Below, one piece after another: positions 45,184 to 54,842 of a stretch of DNA of 64,000 bases. The stretch is taken from assembly GCF_037201965.1 (NCBI RefSeq), contig NZ_CP147519.1, positions 62,001 to 126,000 on the forward strand, read 5' to 3'. This stretch comes from Spirosoma sp. SC4-14. Its GTDB lineage: Bacteria > Bacteroidota > Bacteroidia > Cytophagales > Spirosomataceae. Below the pieces are notes generated by a model, which did no database searches, was not told the DNA's origin, and worked only from the letters and a program-made list of their open reading frames with translations. A program made the position numbers and the translations under genes. Every line of letters begins with the position of its first letter. The first letter of the stretch is position 1.

Positions 45184-47790
45184 ATGCATAGCAAGAGCCA
45201 ACCCTGCTTTTTTAGTAAAACTTTTCTTGTTCTATTCATTGGATCGCTTCTTTTTTCCTGTAAAAAAATTACCGATACCCGCTATGAAGTCAGTGGGTCG
45301 CAGGTTAAAATCCCGTTGAAAGGTGGCACGCTCTTGCTGAATGTGTACTCTGATAAAATCATTCGGGTGAAATACGTTGTAGGCGATTCTATTCCAGAAG
45401 ACGACAGCATACTGGTATTCAAAAAGCTTTCAGGGGCGTTCAAAGTAGCGGAGAAAGACAGTCTGATAAGCATCGAAACCGCTTTTGTGAAAGCGCAGGT
45501 AAGTCCCGACGGTACAGTTCAGTTCGTTGATACGAACAACCAAACACTGCTGTCGGAAATGAAAGACGGTCGCAAACTAACGCCAGTAAATGACCATGGT
45601 AAATCAAGCTTTTCCCTTCGGCAAACCTTCCTCTGTGGCGACGAAGCTTTGTACGGACTGGGCCAGTTTCAAAATGGCCTGTTCAACTGGAAAAACACGC
45701 CCCTGGTACTTAAGCAATACAACCAGGAAATTGCAGTTCCCTTCGTGATGTCCAGCAAAGGCTACGGAATTTTATGGAACAACTATTCCATCACCCAATT
45801 CAATCCTGCGGAGAGGGAAGTGACCTTAGCCACCACTGTAGATTCGGCGCGCAACATTCGGAAATCCTTTTTTATACCCGCAAAATCGGGCACCTACAAC
45901 TTTGCTATCGAAGCGCCGAATGCCGAAAACCGCATGCATGGCCCCGTACTCCTAACCATCAATGGCGATACGGTATTTCATTACAACACAGTTTGGGTAC
46001 CCGACTTCCATGTCGGAAGAATTGACCTGGAAGCGAACAAAAATTACGAAGTCGTACTGCAAAATAGCAACAGCCAGTCGCCGGGCAAGCTGGTATACAA
46101 TGAGCCTGACTACAACAAAACGGTTTTTCAAAGCCAGCTAGGCAATGCCATTGATTATTTCTTTGTCTACGGCGAAGACCAGGCCCAGCTTATTCACGGC
46201 ATGCGCGACCTGACTGGAACGGCACCCATGTTCAGTAAAAATATTTATGGTTTTTGGCAATGCCGGGAACGCTACCATTCGCAAAAAGAGCTTTTGGAGA
46301 ATGCCATGGAATACCGTAAACGCGGTATTCCGGTAGACAATATCGTGCAGGACTGGAACTACTGGCCGGAGAAAACCTGGGGTCCGGAATGGGATCGTAC
46401 GCGGTACCCGGACCCTAAAAAGATGGCTGCAAGCCTGGATAGTCTGCATATGAAGTTAATGGTTTCCATTTGGCCAAGAATCGATAATCCAGTACTGGAA
46501 GAGCGGTATCACCTGAAGGAGCACAAGTTGGATAAGAGCGGCAACCTGGATTTCTACAACCCTGCGGTACGCAACAACTACTACAACATGGTGAAAGACT
46601 CGATGTATGCGCTTGGCATCCATTATATATGGTTAGACGGCACCGAACCGGAAGTGTACCCGGCCAATGCGATCACGAACCAGGGTTCATTTGACCGCGT
46701 AGCACTTACCTATTCGCTGATGGTTACCAAGAGCATATACGACCGGAAACGGGAAGACTATCCTCAGCAGCGGGTTTTCAACCTGACTCGCTCGGCCTTT
46801 CTTGGGCAGCAGAAGTACGGTGCCGCCGTTTGGTCAGGAGATGTGCTGGCGAGTTGGGAGCAATTCAGAGAGCAAATTCTGGCGGGTCTAAACTATTCCA
46901 TGGCTGGATTGCCATACTGGACGACTGACATCGGAGGCTTTTTCAGGGATAGCAAATCATTCAACCCCCGGTTTAAAAATCAGTACACCAGCAACGAGTT
47001 TAAAGAGCTGCTTACCCGTTGGTTTCAGTTTGGTGCGTTTTGCCCCTTATTCCGCATCCACGGCTATGTGTCCGAGACGGAGGTGTGGCGGTACGGCCAG
47101 TCTTTTGAGACGATGGCCAGGAAATTTATTGAGCTTCGCTATCGGTTGATGCCCTATTTGTATGCACAAGCCTGGAAAGTAACCAACAGTGCCGGTTCTA
47201 TCATCGCACCGCCGGTCTACTATTACCCGAATGACAAAAAGACCTGGGAGCTCAAAGATCAGTTCTTCTACGGTCCTTCCATCCTGGTTGCCCCCATTAC
47301 CCAATACCAGGCTCGACAGAGGCAAGTATACTTGCCAGCAGGTGGGTGGTATAATTTCTGGACTAATGAAAAATTATCTGGAAACCAAACCGTTAGCGTC
47401 AAATCACCGCTCGACCAAGTTCCTACCCTTATCAGGCAAGGCTCCATTCTGCCCTTTGGGCCAGCCCTCCAGTATGCCAGCGAACCAAGTAAGGAAGGTC
47501 TTACCCTGGTTGTGTACCCCGGTGCTAACGCCGATTTTGAGTGGTACGATGATGAAGGGGAGAACTATACGTACGAAAAAGGCAGGCATGCCGTAGTGCC
47601 CATTCATTGGGACGATCAACAGAGAGAACTACGTATCGGGCAACGCAAAGGAACGTTTCCAGGACTACAGGAGGCCATTAAAATCAAGGTGGTCGTCGTC
47701 GATTCAACAAGCGAAGGCGGTTTGTCGGTCATTAAAAAGCCCAACACATCGCTTACGTACCGGGGCGCGGCCCAAAAAGTTAACTTCTAA
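45184..47790 (+). CDS. GH31 alpha-glycosidase with PA14-like insert (alpha-xylosidase type)
   Basis: Secreted glycosidase of 868 residues with a lipoprotein-type signal (SLLFSC, Cys about 26). An N-terminal beta-sandwich has a PA14-like insert at about 215-300 (FFIPAKSGTYNFAIEAPNAEN, GRIDLEANKNYEVVLQN), as in Bacteroidota GH31 alpha-xylosidases. The catalytic barrel follows, with nucleophile Asp in YIWLDGTEPEVYP (about 485) and acid/base Asp in AAVWSGDVLASWEQF (about 555), then C-terminal beta domains. Most likely substrate is alpha-xylose or alpha-glucose at a non-reducing end; the choice cannot be fixed from sequence alone. It is part of the enzyme series of the locus. Confidence 0.93.
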   Translation: MHSKSQPCFFSKTFLVLFIGSLLFSCKKITDTRYEVSGSQVKIPLKGGTLLLNVYSDKIIRVKYVVGDSIPEDDSILVFKKLSGAFKVAEKDSLISIETAFVKAQVSPDGTVQFVDTNNQTLLSEMKDGRKLTPVNDHGKSSFSLRQTFLCGDEALYGLGQFQNGLFNWKNTPLVLKQYNQEIAVPFVMSSKGYGILWNNYSITQFNPAEREVTLATTVDSARNIRKSFFIPAKSGTYNFAIEAPNAENRMHGPVLLTINGDTVFHYNTVWVPDFHVGRIDLEANKNYEVVLQNSNSQSPGKLVYNEPDYNKTVFQSQLGNAIDYFFVYGEDQAQLIHGMRDLTGTAPMFSKNIYGFWQCRERYHSQKELLENAMEYRKRGIPVDNIVQDWNYWPEKTWGPEWDRTRYPDPKKMAASLDSLHMKLMVSIWPRIDNPVLEERYHLKEHKLDKSGNLDFYNPAVRNNYYNMVKDSMYALGIHYIWLDGTEPEVYPANAITNQGSFDRVALTYSLMVTKSIYDRKREDYPQQRVFNLTRSAFLGQQKYGAAVWSGDVLASWEQFREQILAGLNYSMAGLPYWTTDIGGFFRDSKSFNPRFKNQYTSNEFKELLTRWFQFGAFCPLFRIHGYVSETEVWRYGQSFETMARKFIELRYRLMPYLYAQAWKVTNSAGSIIAPPVYYYPNDKKTWELKDQFFYGPSILVAPITQYQARQRQVYLPAGGWYNFWTNEKLSGNQTVSVKSPLDQVPTLIRQGSILPFGPALQYASEPSKEGLTLVVYPGANADFEWYDDEGENYTYEKGRHAVVPIHWDDQQRELRIGQRKGTFPGLQEAIKIKVVVVDSTSEGGLSVIKKPNTSLTYRGAAQKVNF

Positions 47791-47803
47791 TTTGACCTAA
47801 CAC

Positions 47804-47941
47804 GCTAATTCAGGCATAGGATATACAACTTCTTCATCCAATTGTATGAAACACATTCGTAAAAAAAATCGGCAAAATAGCTTACTCGTGTTTGTCTTTG
47901 TTATCAGTTCTCTACGGCTAGTTCAGGCACAGGATATACAA
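47804..47941 (+). repeat. Pair of 25-base direct repeats around a gene start
   Basis: Bases 47804-47828 and 47917-47941 match at 23 of 25 positions, 113 bases apart. The first is in the leader, the second encodes the signal-peptidase region of the following protein, in a different frame relation, so it is not a coding duplication. Confidence 0.6.
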
Positions 47942-49849
47942 AGGCGCTGGACTTTGGGTAAGGATAATGATATCATCTGGACTATAAGTCAGGACAAAAG
48001 TCTTCCCCACCAGGATAATGTGGAAATGAGTGGCTATGGCGTTTCTACGATTGTGACGTATGGAGTTGATAAGCAAAAGCACGCATCCCTGAACGCCCTG
48101 GTTATATGGCCATCCTACATCGTGAAATACGACTACCGCAGCTATCTTCAAAAAAGCTATCCCCTAGATAGCCTGTTCATCAAAGTAGATGGCCAGCCAG
48201 TTGCTGTTTCGTTGGTTTCACAGGTGAGGTTCAATGGCATTCTGGAGCTTCAGTACCAACACAGCCGCCTACGGATCAAACGCTTTATCTATCCGGCGGT
48301 GAATGATCCGGCAGTATACGACCGCGTAGAGATAGACAATACCGGGAAAAAAGATGCGCGCATTGAGGTCGAAAAGGCCAATCGGGAAGAATTGGTTGTT
48401 GGTGAAAACACTAAATGGACAATGGCGCTTGCCAGGACGGAAACCAACCAGGTGATTAAGCCGGGCGAATCAACGATTGTCACAACCATCCTCAGCGCTC
48501 GTAAAGCAGAGCAAAGCCCTGGCAAATACGACGCGGAGAAAGATTACCAGGGGCGGCTTGCGTTCATCAAAAAGATCAATCAAAATCTACACTTCAACAG
48601 CCCCGATCCAGAAATGAACCTGGCTTTTCAATTCGCTAAGTTCAGAACGTCCGAAAGCATTTTTGATTCTGATTTAGGAAGGGTGCATTCGCCAGGAGGA
48701 GGCCGGTACTACGGTGGTGTCTGGGCCAACGACCAGGTAGAGTATGCAAATCCTTTTTTTGCCATGCTGGGCTACGACGAAGCGGAGAAAGCGTCGATGA
48801 ATGCCTACAAAGCATTCATGGCCAAAATGACTCCTGAGTTTTCGGCCATTCCATCTTCTTTCGAGATGGGTGGCAAGATGGTCTTTTCGGGCGCTGGCGA
48901 CAGAGGAGATGCCGCCATGTATGCCTACGGAGCCTCCTTGTACGCACTTTTGTCCGGTGATCGTCAGGTGGCCGATACGCTCTGGCCAGCTATTGTCTGG
49001 TGCCTGGACTATTGCGAACGGAAAACAAATGAGGCCGGGGTTATTGAGTCAAAAACCGATGAAATGGAAGGACGAATCCCCACGGGCACGGCTAACCTTT
49101 CTACCTCCACGCTGGCGTATGCGGGCTTTACCTATGCAAGTCGACTAGCCAAAGCACTAAACAAAGAAAGGGCAATCAGTACGCATTATGAACAGAAAGC
49201 GAGTGATCTTAAAAAGGCCATTGAAACCTATTTCGGAGCTAAAGTAGAAGGCTATGACACCTATAAATATTATAAGGAGCATAACAAGCTGCGACACTGG
49301 ATATGCCTTCCCCTGGTAATGGGCATCGAAACGCGGAAAGAGGGTACGATAAAAGCCCTATTTGAAAAGCTGTGGACAAAAAATGGTTTGCTGGTAGAAG
49401 ATGGGCAGACGATCTTCTGGGATAGAGCCACGCTATACGCACTCCGTGGGGTCATTAAGGTAGGTGCAGTGGAGGTAGGCATGAGCAAACTCAAAGCTTA
49501 TTCTACGCAGCGTCTCCTTGGCGATCACGTACCCTACCCCGTTGAAGCCTATCCCGAAGGCAACCAGGCGCATCTGGCAGCAGAAAGTGCCTTGTATTGC
49601 CGTATCATCACGGAAGGCTTGTTTGGCATAGAGCCGCTTTCGTTGACTGAATTTCAATGCTTGCCACGCCTGCCAAAAGAGTGGAATAAAATGGAGCTTC
49701 TCAATGTCCAGGCGCTTGGAAAAGTGGTGGACATAAAAATAAACTCGGTTCCTGGAAATAAAGTACGGCTGGTAGTGGAGGAGGGTGGCAAGCAAATCTT
49801 TATCCAGGAAGCGATGGCAAATACGGCATTCACGGTTAAACTGAATTAA
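47846..49849 (+). CDS. Secreted (alpha/alpha)6-barrel glycosidase-like protein, family not recognised
   Basis: Exported protein of 667 residues with signal peptide ending near LVQAQD (about 29). The N-terminal part (about 30-235) is beta-rich. From about 250 it has the repeated helical pattern of six-hairpin glycosidases: PEMNLAFQFAKFRTSESIFDS, GGRYYGGVWANDQVEYANPFFAMLGY, GDRGDAAMYAYGASLYALLSGD, WDRATLYALRGVIKV and YPEGNQAHLAAESALYCRIITEGLFGIEP-type segments. Acidic residues in WANDQVE and KTDEMEGRIPTG are candidates for catalysis. No CAZy family can be assigned with confidence. It lies inside the enzyme series and its stop overlaps the next start by one base, so it very likely attacks the same glycan. 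Confidence 0.75.
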   Translation: MKHIRKKNRQNSLLVFVFVISSLRLVQAQDIQRRWTLGKDNDIIWTISQDKSLPHQDNVEMSGYGVSTIVTYGVDKQKHASLNALVIWPSYIVKYDYRSYLQKSYPLDSLFIKVDGQPVAVSLVSQVRFNGILELQYQHSRLRIKRFIYPAVNDPAVYDRVEIDNTGKKDARIEVEKANREELVVGENTKWTMALARTETNQVIKPGESTIVTTILSARKAEQSPGKYDAEKDYQGRLAFIKKINQNLHFNSPDPEMNLAFQFAKFRTSESIFDSDLGRVHSPGGGRYYGGVWANDQVEYANPFFAMLGYDEAEKASMNAYKAFMAKMTPEFSAIPSSFEMGGKMVFSGAGDRGDAAMYAYGASLYALLSGDRQVADTLWPAIVWCLDYCERKTNEAGVIESKTDEMEGRIPTGTANLSTSTLAYAGFTYASRLAKALNKERAISTHYEQKASDLKKAIETYFGAKVEGYDTYKYYKEHNKLRHWICLPLVMGIETRKEGTIKALFEKLWTKNGLLVEDGQTIFWDRATLYALRGVIKVGAVEVGMSKLKAYSTQRLLGDHVPYPVEAYPEGNQAHLAAESALYCRIITEGLFGIEPLSLTEFQCLPRLPKEWNKMELLNVQALGKVVDIKINSVPGNKVRLVVEEGGKQIFIQEAMANTAFTVKLN

Positions 49850-50916
49850 TGATGGCTACTAAATTTATTTCCCGACGCGAATTTTCGAAGCGTAGTCTGC
49901 TGTTGGCCGGAGCCTTACAATCACTGAATGGATTTGGCTTTTCGTCTGGTTCGAAGAAGTTAAGGTCAGATTGGATGGTTGGGAAATGGGGAATGATGGT
50001 ACACTGGATAGCGCCCGGACCCGCCCCCGAACGAGGGGCCCGCATTGACGACTTGAATGAAGCCGTCAACGCCTTTAACGTTCCCCGATTTCTGAATCAA
50101 TTTCAACAGAGTGGCGCTGATTTCCTGATGTTCACCATTGGACAGAATACGGGCTTTTATGCAAGTCCGAATAACGTACTGGATCAATTGGTAGGCGAAG
50201 GGCACGCTTCAAAAAGAGATTTGATACTGGAGTTGGCGAAAGGCGTTCATGCCCTAAAGAAAAAATTCATTGCCTATCTGCCCGGCGAGATTGCTGCTCC
50301 TAAAGCCTTGCACGAAGGGTTTGCCTGGAACCGTGACAATCAAGCTGAATTTCAGAAACATTACACTCAATTCATCAGGCAGTATTCTCTCCAATATGGA
50401 AAGCATCTGGACGGCTGGTGGTTTGACGGCTGCTACACCAAATGGCCCGAATACTATATTCCCAGAGATTGGGATTTATGGCTGAATGCCTCGCGAGCAG
50501 GAAATTCAGCCGCAGTGGTGGCGTTCAACGACGGGTGCTTCTACGTGGGTTCTACCCAGCCTCCCTGTCCGCAGCAAGATTACCTTTCGGGTGAAGCCTG
50601 GAAATTTAAAGATGGAAAAATTGCCATTGGTGACCGTGAGCCAGTCGAATTATTCCTTCCCACAGATCGCTTTGTGCCGGGCACGAGCTGTCAGTTTCAC
50701 GTTCAGTTGCCCATTGACTGTGATGGGCAATGGATGCACAATACGCCGGGACCGATGCCACCGCCCCACTATACAGACCAAGAATTGTTTCCTGTAGTGA
50801 AAACATGCTTACAGGTGGGTGGAACCGTAACACTCAACATGGGCATCTACCAGGAAGGTCATATTGCTGAAACTACGTTGGCACAACTGCAAAGAATGAA
50901 GCGTCAGCTTTCCTAA
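49849..50916 (+). CDS. Tat-exported GH29-like (alpha-L-fucosidase-related) protein
   Basis: Exported protein of 355 residues. The N-terminus has a twin-arginine signal (SRREFSKRSLLLAGALQSL), so it is secreted folded. The body is a TIM barrel resembling GH29: GKWGMMVHWIAPGPAP near the start (cf. FGxFxHWG), GADFLMFTIGQNTGFYASPN, and LDGWWFDGCYTKWP (about 183-196), where the Asp sits as the family nucleophile does. The C-terminal beta domain of classical fucosidases is missing. Sugar specificity may differ from fucose. It starts at the ATG overlapping the previous stop (TAATG); an ATG at 49852 is equally possible. Confidence 0.78.
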   Translation: MMATKFISRREFSKRSLLLAGALQSLNGFGFSSGSKKLRSDWMVGKWGMMVHWIAPGPAPERGARIDDLNEAVNAFNVPRFLNQFQQSGADFLMFTIGQNTGFYASPNNVLDQLVGEGHASKRDLILELAKGVHALKKKFIAYLPGEIAAPKALHEGFAWNRDNQAEFQKHYTQFIRQYSLQYGKHLDGWWFDGCYTKWPEYYIPRDWDLWLNASRAGNSAAVVAFNDGCFYVGSTQPPCPQQDYLSGEAWKFKDGKIAIGDREPVELFLPTDRFVPGTSCQFHVQLPIDCDGQWMHNTPGPMPPPHYTDQELFPVVKTCLQVGGTVTLNMGIYQEGHIAETTLAQLQRMKRQLS

Positions 50917-50968
50917 ACCGGCAGCCAATTTTAGTCACTAGTAAACCTGTTACTCTTAACCATCAAAA

Positions 50969-52858
50969 ATGATTCGCAACTATCTCCTTCCTTCCCTCCT
51001 CCTATTGCTGATCACATTTTGCGGTTTTGTGTGTTTAAAGAACAGTACGAAATCATCGAATCCGGGCACTCGCCTGGACTACATGCCGCCAACTGTTACA
51101 GCCTTTCAAAAGCTTCTCAAAAATTCCCCAGCGGTAGCCGAGGATGCGAAGGGGGCCGCAATTTCTGCCAGCCAACTGCTTGTTGATCGAAAGTGGACAG
51201 GCAATACCTGCAAAACTACCTGCAAAAACCTAGGAAAAACCCCATTGCAGGTCTCTACGGTTTTTTTGTTTTCTATTCCAGCGCATGGGCTGCCTCCCGA
51301 AAGTCCGGTATACGGAGAAGGGTTTCAGATGCTCCATCAAAACGGTGGTACGCTTCAACAGCATGAGAACATTGGCGTATATCCCGACAATAAGCACTAT
51401 AACATTCCCGATGTGCATGGCCTGCCTACGGTCTATGGCATGATGGTCATTAGTGTCAGGAAAAACGAATATATGCTGCTTGGGTTCACGTCCTGTAAGC
51501 GGTTTATTGGTCGGATTAGTTACGATAAACAGCAGATGCAGGTATCCGTAGACACCGAAGGGTTGGAGTTGAAGCCCGGTGAATCCTGGTCACTGGAAGA
51601 GTTTACGGTGCTGGGGAGTGCTGAGCGGGGTGCTTTATTTAAAAGGTTTGCTTCCCAAATTGCCGTGTATCATCCGACGCGAAAAACACCAAAAATACCT
51701 ACGGGCTGGTGCTCCTGGTATTGCTATGGCCCGGCAGTGACCAACAAAATTATGGAAGAAAACCTACAGGGTTTTAAAAAGGTATTGCCCGAAATAAAAT
51801 ACATCCAGCTAGATGATGGCTATCAGCCCTTTATGGGCGACTGGACTGACCCCAATCCTGCGTATGGCGATATACAGGAAACCATTGCGTCGATACGAAA
51901 AGCAGGATTTGAACCGGCCATTTGGGTAGCCCCTTTTATTGCTGAAAAAGGGTCCCACGTCTTCAGAGAACATTCCGACTGGTTTGTGAAAGATGTGGAT
52001 CAAACGCCCCTGGTGTCCTCCAAAATTGGTTTTGGTGGCTGGCGATCCGGGCCCTGGTACGTGCTGGATGGCACGCATCCCGAAGTGCAAAAGCATTTTC
52101 AGAACGTCATCAGTACAATGCGCGAAAAGTGGGGCATTAACTATTTCAAGCTGGATGCCAACTACTGGGGTGCGATCCATGGAGGAATACACTACGATCC
52201 AAAAGCTACCCGTATCCAGGCTTACCGGCGTGGCATGGAAGCACTGTTTAGCGGTTGTGATGCCAATTCTGTAATGCTTGCTTGCAATGCTCCCATATGG
52301 CCATCGCTCGGACTCGCTACGGCTATGCGTACTAGTGGAGACATTAGCCGCGAATGGGGGGTAATTCGTGGGACTGCGTATGAAAATCTTTGCCGGGCCT
52401 GGCAAAATGGTACGCTTTGGGATTCCGACCCCGATTGCGTGGTGCTTGCCAATGACACTGTTTTCTCAGGAAAAGAGCCAATCCGTAAGCAGGAATGGAT
52501 GTTCCATGCCACCTCCATTCACGCGGTTGGTGGCTCGGTGTTGAGCGGAGACAAAGCGGCCAATTTAAAGGAAAACGAGTTGGCGATCCTTAAAAAATTG
52601 CTTCGTACCAATGGCAAGGGCGCTACCTTTTCGGATGCGAAGATGGAAACCGGTTTCACCGACATGGGCGATACGCAGTACTATTATTTCTTTAACTGGG
52701 ATGACCACGAAACCAAAGACTTGACTGTCCGCTTGAAATCAAAAGCGCAACTCACCGATTTCTGGACCCATGAACGGCTCGGCGTTTTCGAAAATACCTA
52801 TACAGTAACCAGGCTCGCCCCCCATTCTGCCAGGTTGATTATGGCAAGCAAGAAGTAG
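50969..52858 (+). CDS. GH36-like alpha-galactosidase (clan GH-D)
   Basis: Secreted glycosidase of 629 residues with an N-terminal signal (about 1-22). An N-terminal beta-sandwich (about 60-230) precedes the catalytic barrel: GWCSWYCYGPAVTNKIMEENL, IKYIQLDDGYQPFMGDW, EPAIWVAPFIAE, then nucleophile Asp in NYFKLDANYWG (about 395) and acid/base Asp in AMRTSGDISREW (about 455). A short C-terminal beta domain follows. The motifs fit alpha-galactosidases of GH36/GH27 relatives; alpha-N-acetylgalactosaminidase activity is another option. It lies between the two GH29-type genes of the locus. Confidence 0.88.
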   Translation: MIRNYLLPSLLLLLITFCGFVCLKNSTKSSNPGTRLDYMPPTVTAFQKLLKNSPAVAEDAKGAAISASQLLVDRKWTGNTCKTTCKNLGKTPLQVSTVFLFSIPAHGLPPESPVYGEGFQMLHQNGGTLQQHENIGVYPDNKHYNIPDVHGLPTVYGMMVISVRKNEYMLLGFTSCKRFIGRISYDKQQMQVSVDTEGLELKPGESWSLEEFTVLGSAERGALFKRFASQIAVYHPTRKTPKIPTGWCSWYCYGPAVTNKIMEENLQGFKKVLPEIKYIQLDDGYQPFMGDWTDPNPAYGDIQETIASIRKAGFEPAIWVAPFIAEKGSHVFREHSDWFVKDVDQTPLVSSKIGFGGWRSGPWYVLDGTHPEVQKHFQNVISTMREKWGINYFKLDANYWGAIHGGIHYDPKATRIQAYRRGMEALFSGCDANSVMLACNAPIWPSLGLATAMRTSGDISREWGVIRGTAYENLCRAWQNGTLWDSDPDCVVLANDTVFSGKEPIRKQEWMFHATSIHAVGGSVLSGDKAANLKENELAILKKLLRTNGKGATFSDAKMETGFTDMGDTQYYYFFNWDDHETKDLTVRLKSKAQLTDFWTHERLGVFENTYTVTRLAPHSARLIMASKK

Positions 52859-52918
52859 TACTCAAAAAGACATCCTGAACCAGCAAACGCTAACCTACCT
52901 TATAATCCTCCTAAACCA

Positions 52919-54706
52919 ATGACCTACCTTCATCGCTTCGGCCTGGTATTTATTTTATTGCTGTTAAGTCTTCGTAGCCCTGCCCAAATCAAGGAGAAGT
53001 GGGATAAAAGCATCTCTGATAAAACCGCTGACGCTAAAACGCAATGGTTTAGCGATGCTAAATTTGGGCTATTTCTGCATTGGGGCTTATATTCTCAGCC
53101 TGCCGGGGTATGGAACGGCAAAAAATACTACGGAACTAGCGAATGGGTAATGCACCGTGGTAAAATTCCCGCTAAAGACTACGCTAAACTGATGAACGAA
53201 TTCAATCCTGTTAAGTTTAACGCGGACGAATGGGTGGTTCTGGCTAAGGAATTTGGCATCAAGTATATGGTTCTTACCTCCAAACACCACGAAGGCTTTG
53301 CGATGTTCAACTCAAAAGTATCTGATTTCAAGATCACCAATTCGCCTTTCAAGCGCGATCCACTTAAAGAGTTGTCGGTAGCTTGTCAGAAAGGAAATAT
53401 GAAACTCGGCTTTTATTATTCCCAGTTTCTCGATTGGCACGAACCCAATGGTGGCGGAAACGACTGGGATTTTGTGGAAAAAGACAAGAATTTCAAGGCC
53501 TATTATACAACTAAATCCATTCCTCAACTGAAGGAATTAGTCTCTAATTATGGGCCCCTGGGCTTGATTTGGTGTGATATGCCAGGCGGCCTTTCCAAAG
53601 AAGAAACCCAGGGTTTAATTGAGGAAATAAGAAATATACAGCCCAATTGCTTGCTTAGCAGCCGGGTTGGGCAGGGCTTAGGCGATTTTCGCGATTTTGG
53701 TGATGGAGAAGTGCCCTCCACGGTGGTGAAAGGTCCCTGGGAAGCTATTGCTACACACAACGATTCCTGGGGCTATTCAACGTTGGATTTCAACTTCAAA
53801 ACATCCAGTGAAATTATTCGGCTGCTGACCGGCATCGTATCCAAAGGCGGTAACCTGATGTTGAACATTGGCCCAAAGGCAGATGGCACTTTCCCTGAAA
53901 CATCCGTTGCCTGTTTAAAAGAAGTAGGGAAATGGCTGAATGTAAATGGAGATGCCATTTATGGAACCACCTACGGGCCTATCGCTCCGCAACCCTGGGG
54001 CGTTACCACATTAAAGCCTGGTAAGTTATTCCTGCACGTGACCGAGCGACCAGAAAACGGTGTATTGCTGGTGCCTGGTGTAGATGCGAAAGTTAAAAGC
54101 GTCGCGTTCCTGGCCGATAAAAAAACGCTTACCTGGGACCTGAGTAATAAACGGCTGACCGTAAAGTTGCCCAATGAATTGCCCGATAAGGTCAACACAG
54201 TACTTGTAGTTGAGTACGAAGGTAAAATAAGCGATTCATTCAGCGAGGATAAGGTGATTGTATCACCAGAGTTTAAAGAGTGTAAGCTGGACATAGTGAA
54301 AGCCAAACCGGCCGGCGCAACAAAAGTGGAAACCATTACGTACAGTAACTACTTTGGCGATTGGAAGCATACGCTTTGTGCCACCAATATGAAAGCACCG
54401 GCGGATAGTGTCGTTTACAATGTCGAATTTACCAGGCCCGGCGATTATAAGGTTTCACTCGAGTATAGTTCGCCCCTCGAAAACAGCAAACAGGAAGGTG
54501 TATTACAGGTAGGAAAAGAGGTGTACTACTTTGAAACCCTTGCCACGGGCGAGTACGACGCCTGGCGTCCCTTGATCTTTATAAAGCAATCCGTGGCAAT
54601 GGTAAGGATTCGGGAGGCAGGCATACAGCAAATTAGAATTGCCCCTATCAAAGAAGGAAAAGAGCTATTTAAGCTAAGCCGGATTAGCATAGAACCCTTT
54701 GAGTAA
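52919..54706 (+). CDS. GH29 alpha-L-fucosidase with C-terminal beta domain
   Basis: Secreted fucosidase of 595 residues. Signal peptide ends near RSPAQIK (about 23). The GH29 barrel covers about 38-345: WFSDAKFGLFLHWGLYSQPAGVW-type opening, MVLTSKHHEGFAMFNSK, GFYYSQFLDWHEPN, nucleophile Asp in GLIWCDMPGGL (about 223), and SKGGNLMLNIGPKADGTFPE. A beta-sandwich follows (to about 425), then an extra beta domain of about 150 residues (NYFGDWKHTLCATNMKAPADS, VEFTRPGDYKVSLEYSS) that may bind carbohydrate. It is the last plus-strand gene of the locus; the ECF sigma gene converges on it. Confidence 0.95.
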   Translation: MTYLHRFGLVFILLLLSLRSPAQIKEKWDKSISDKTADAKTQWFSDAKFGLFLHWGLYSQPAGVWNGKKYYGTSEWVMHRGKIPAKDYAKLMNEFNPVKFNADEWVVLAKEFGIKYMVLTSKHHEGFAMFNSKVSDFKITNSPFKRDPLKELSVACQKGNMKLGFYYSQFLDWHEPNGGGNDWDFVEKDKNFKAYYTTKSIPQLKELVSNYGPLGLIWCDMPGGLSKEETQGLIEEIRNIQPNCLLSSRVGQGLGDFRDFGDGEVPSTVVKGPWEAIATHNDSWGYSTLDFNFKTSSEIIRLLTGIVSKGGNLMLNIGPKADGTFPETSVACLKEVGKWLNVNGDAIYGTTYGPIAPQPWGVTTLKPGKLFLHVTERPENGVLLVPGVDAKVKSVAFLADKKTLTWDLSNKRLTVKLPNELPDKVNTVLVVEYEGKISDSFSEDKVIVSPEFKECKLDIVKAKPAGATKVETITYSNYFGDWKHTLCATNMKAPADSVVYNVEFTRPGDYKVSLEYSSPLENSKQEGVLQVGKEVYYFETLATGEYDAWRPLIFIKQSVAMVRIREAGIQQIRIAPIKEGKELFKLSRISIEPFE

Positions 54707-54842
54707 GCCTTCTGGTTAGCTTCTTTCTTCTAACGGGGCAGATTTATCCCAACTTTGTTAACTACCCCAAGAGGGAAGTACTCACTTGAGTAGTAGGGTA
54801 TAGCTGGTCTGGGTAACTTCCTGGTTCTGGAAAGAGAGGGGG

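Noticed and set aside
54707-54842. Possible bidirectional terminator between the fucosidase and sigma genes
   Set aside because: Only short imperfect stems were found, without a T-tract.
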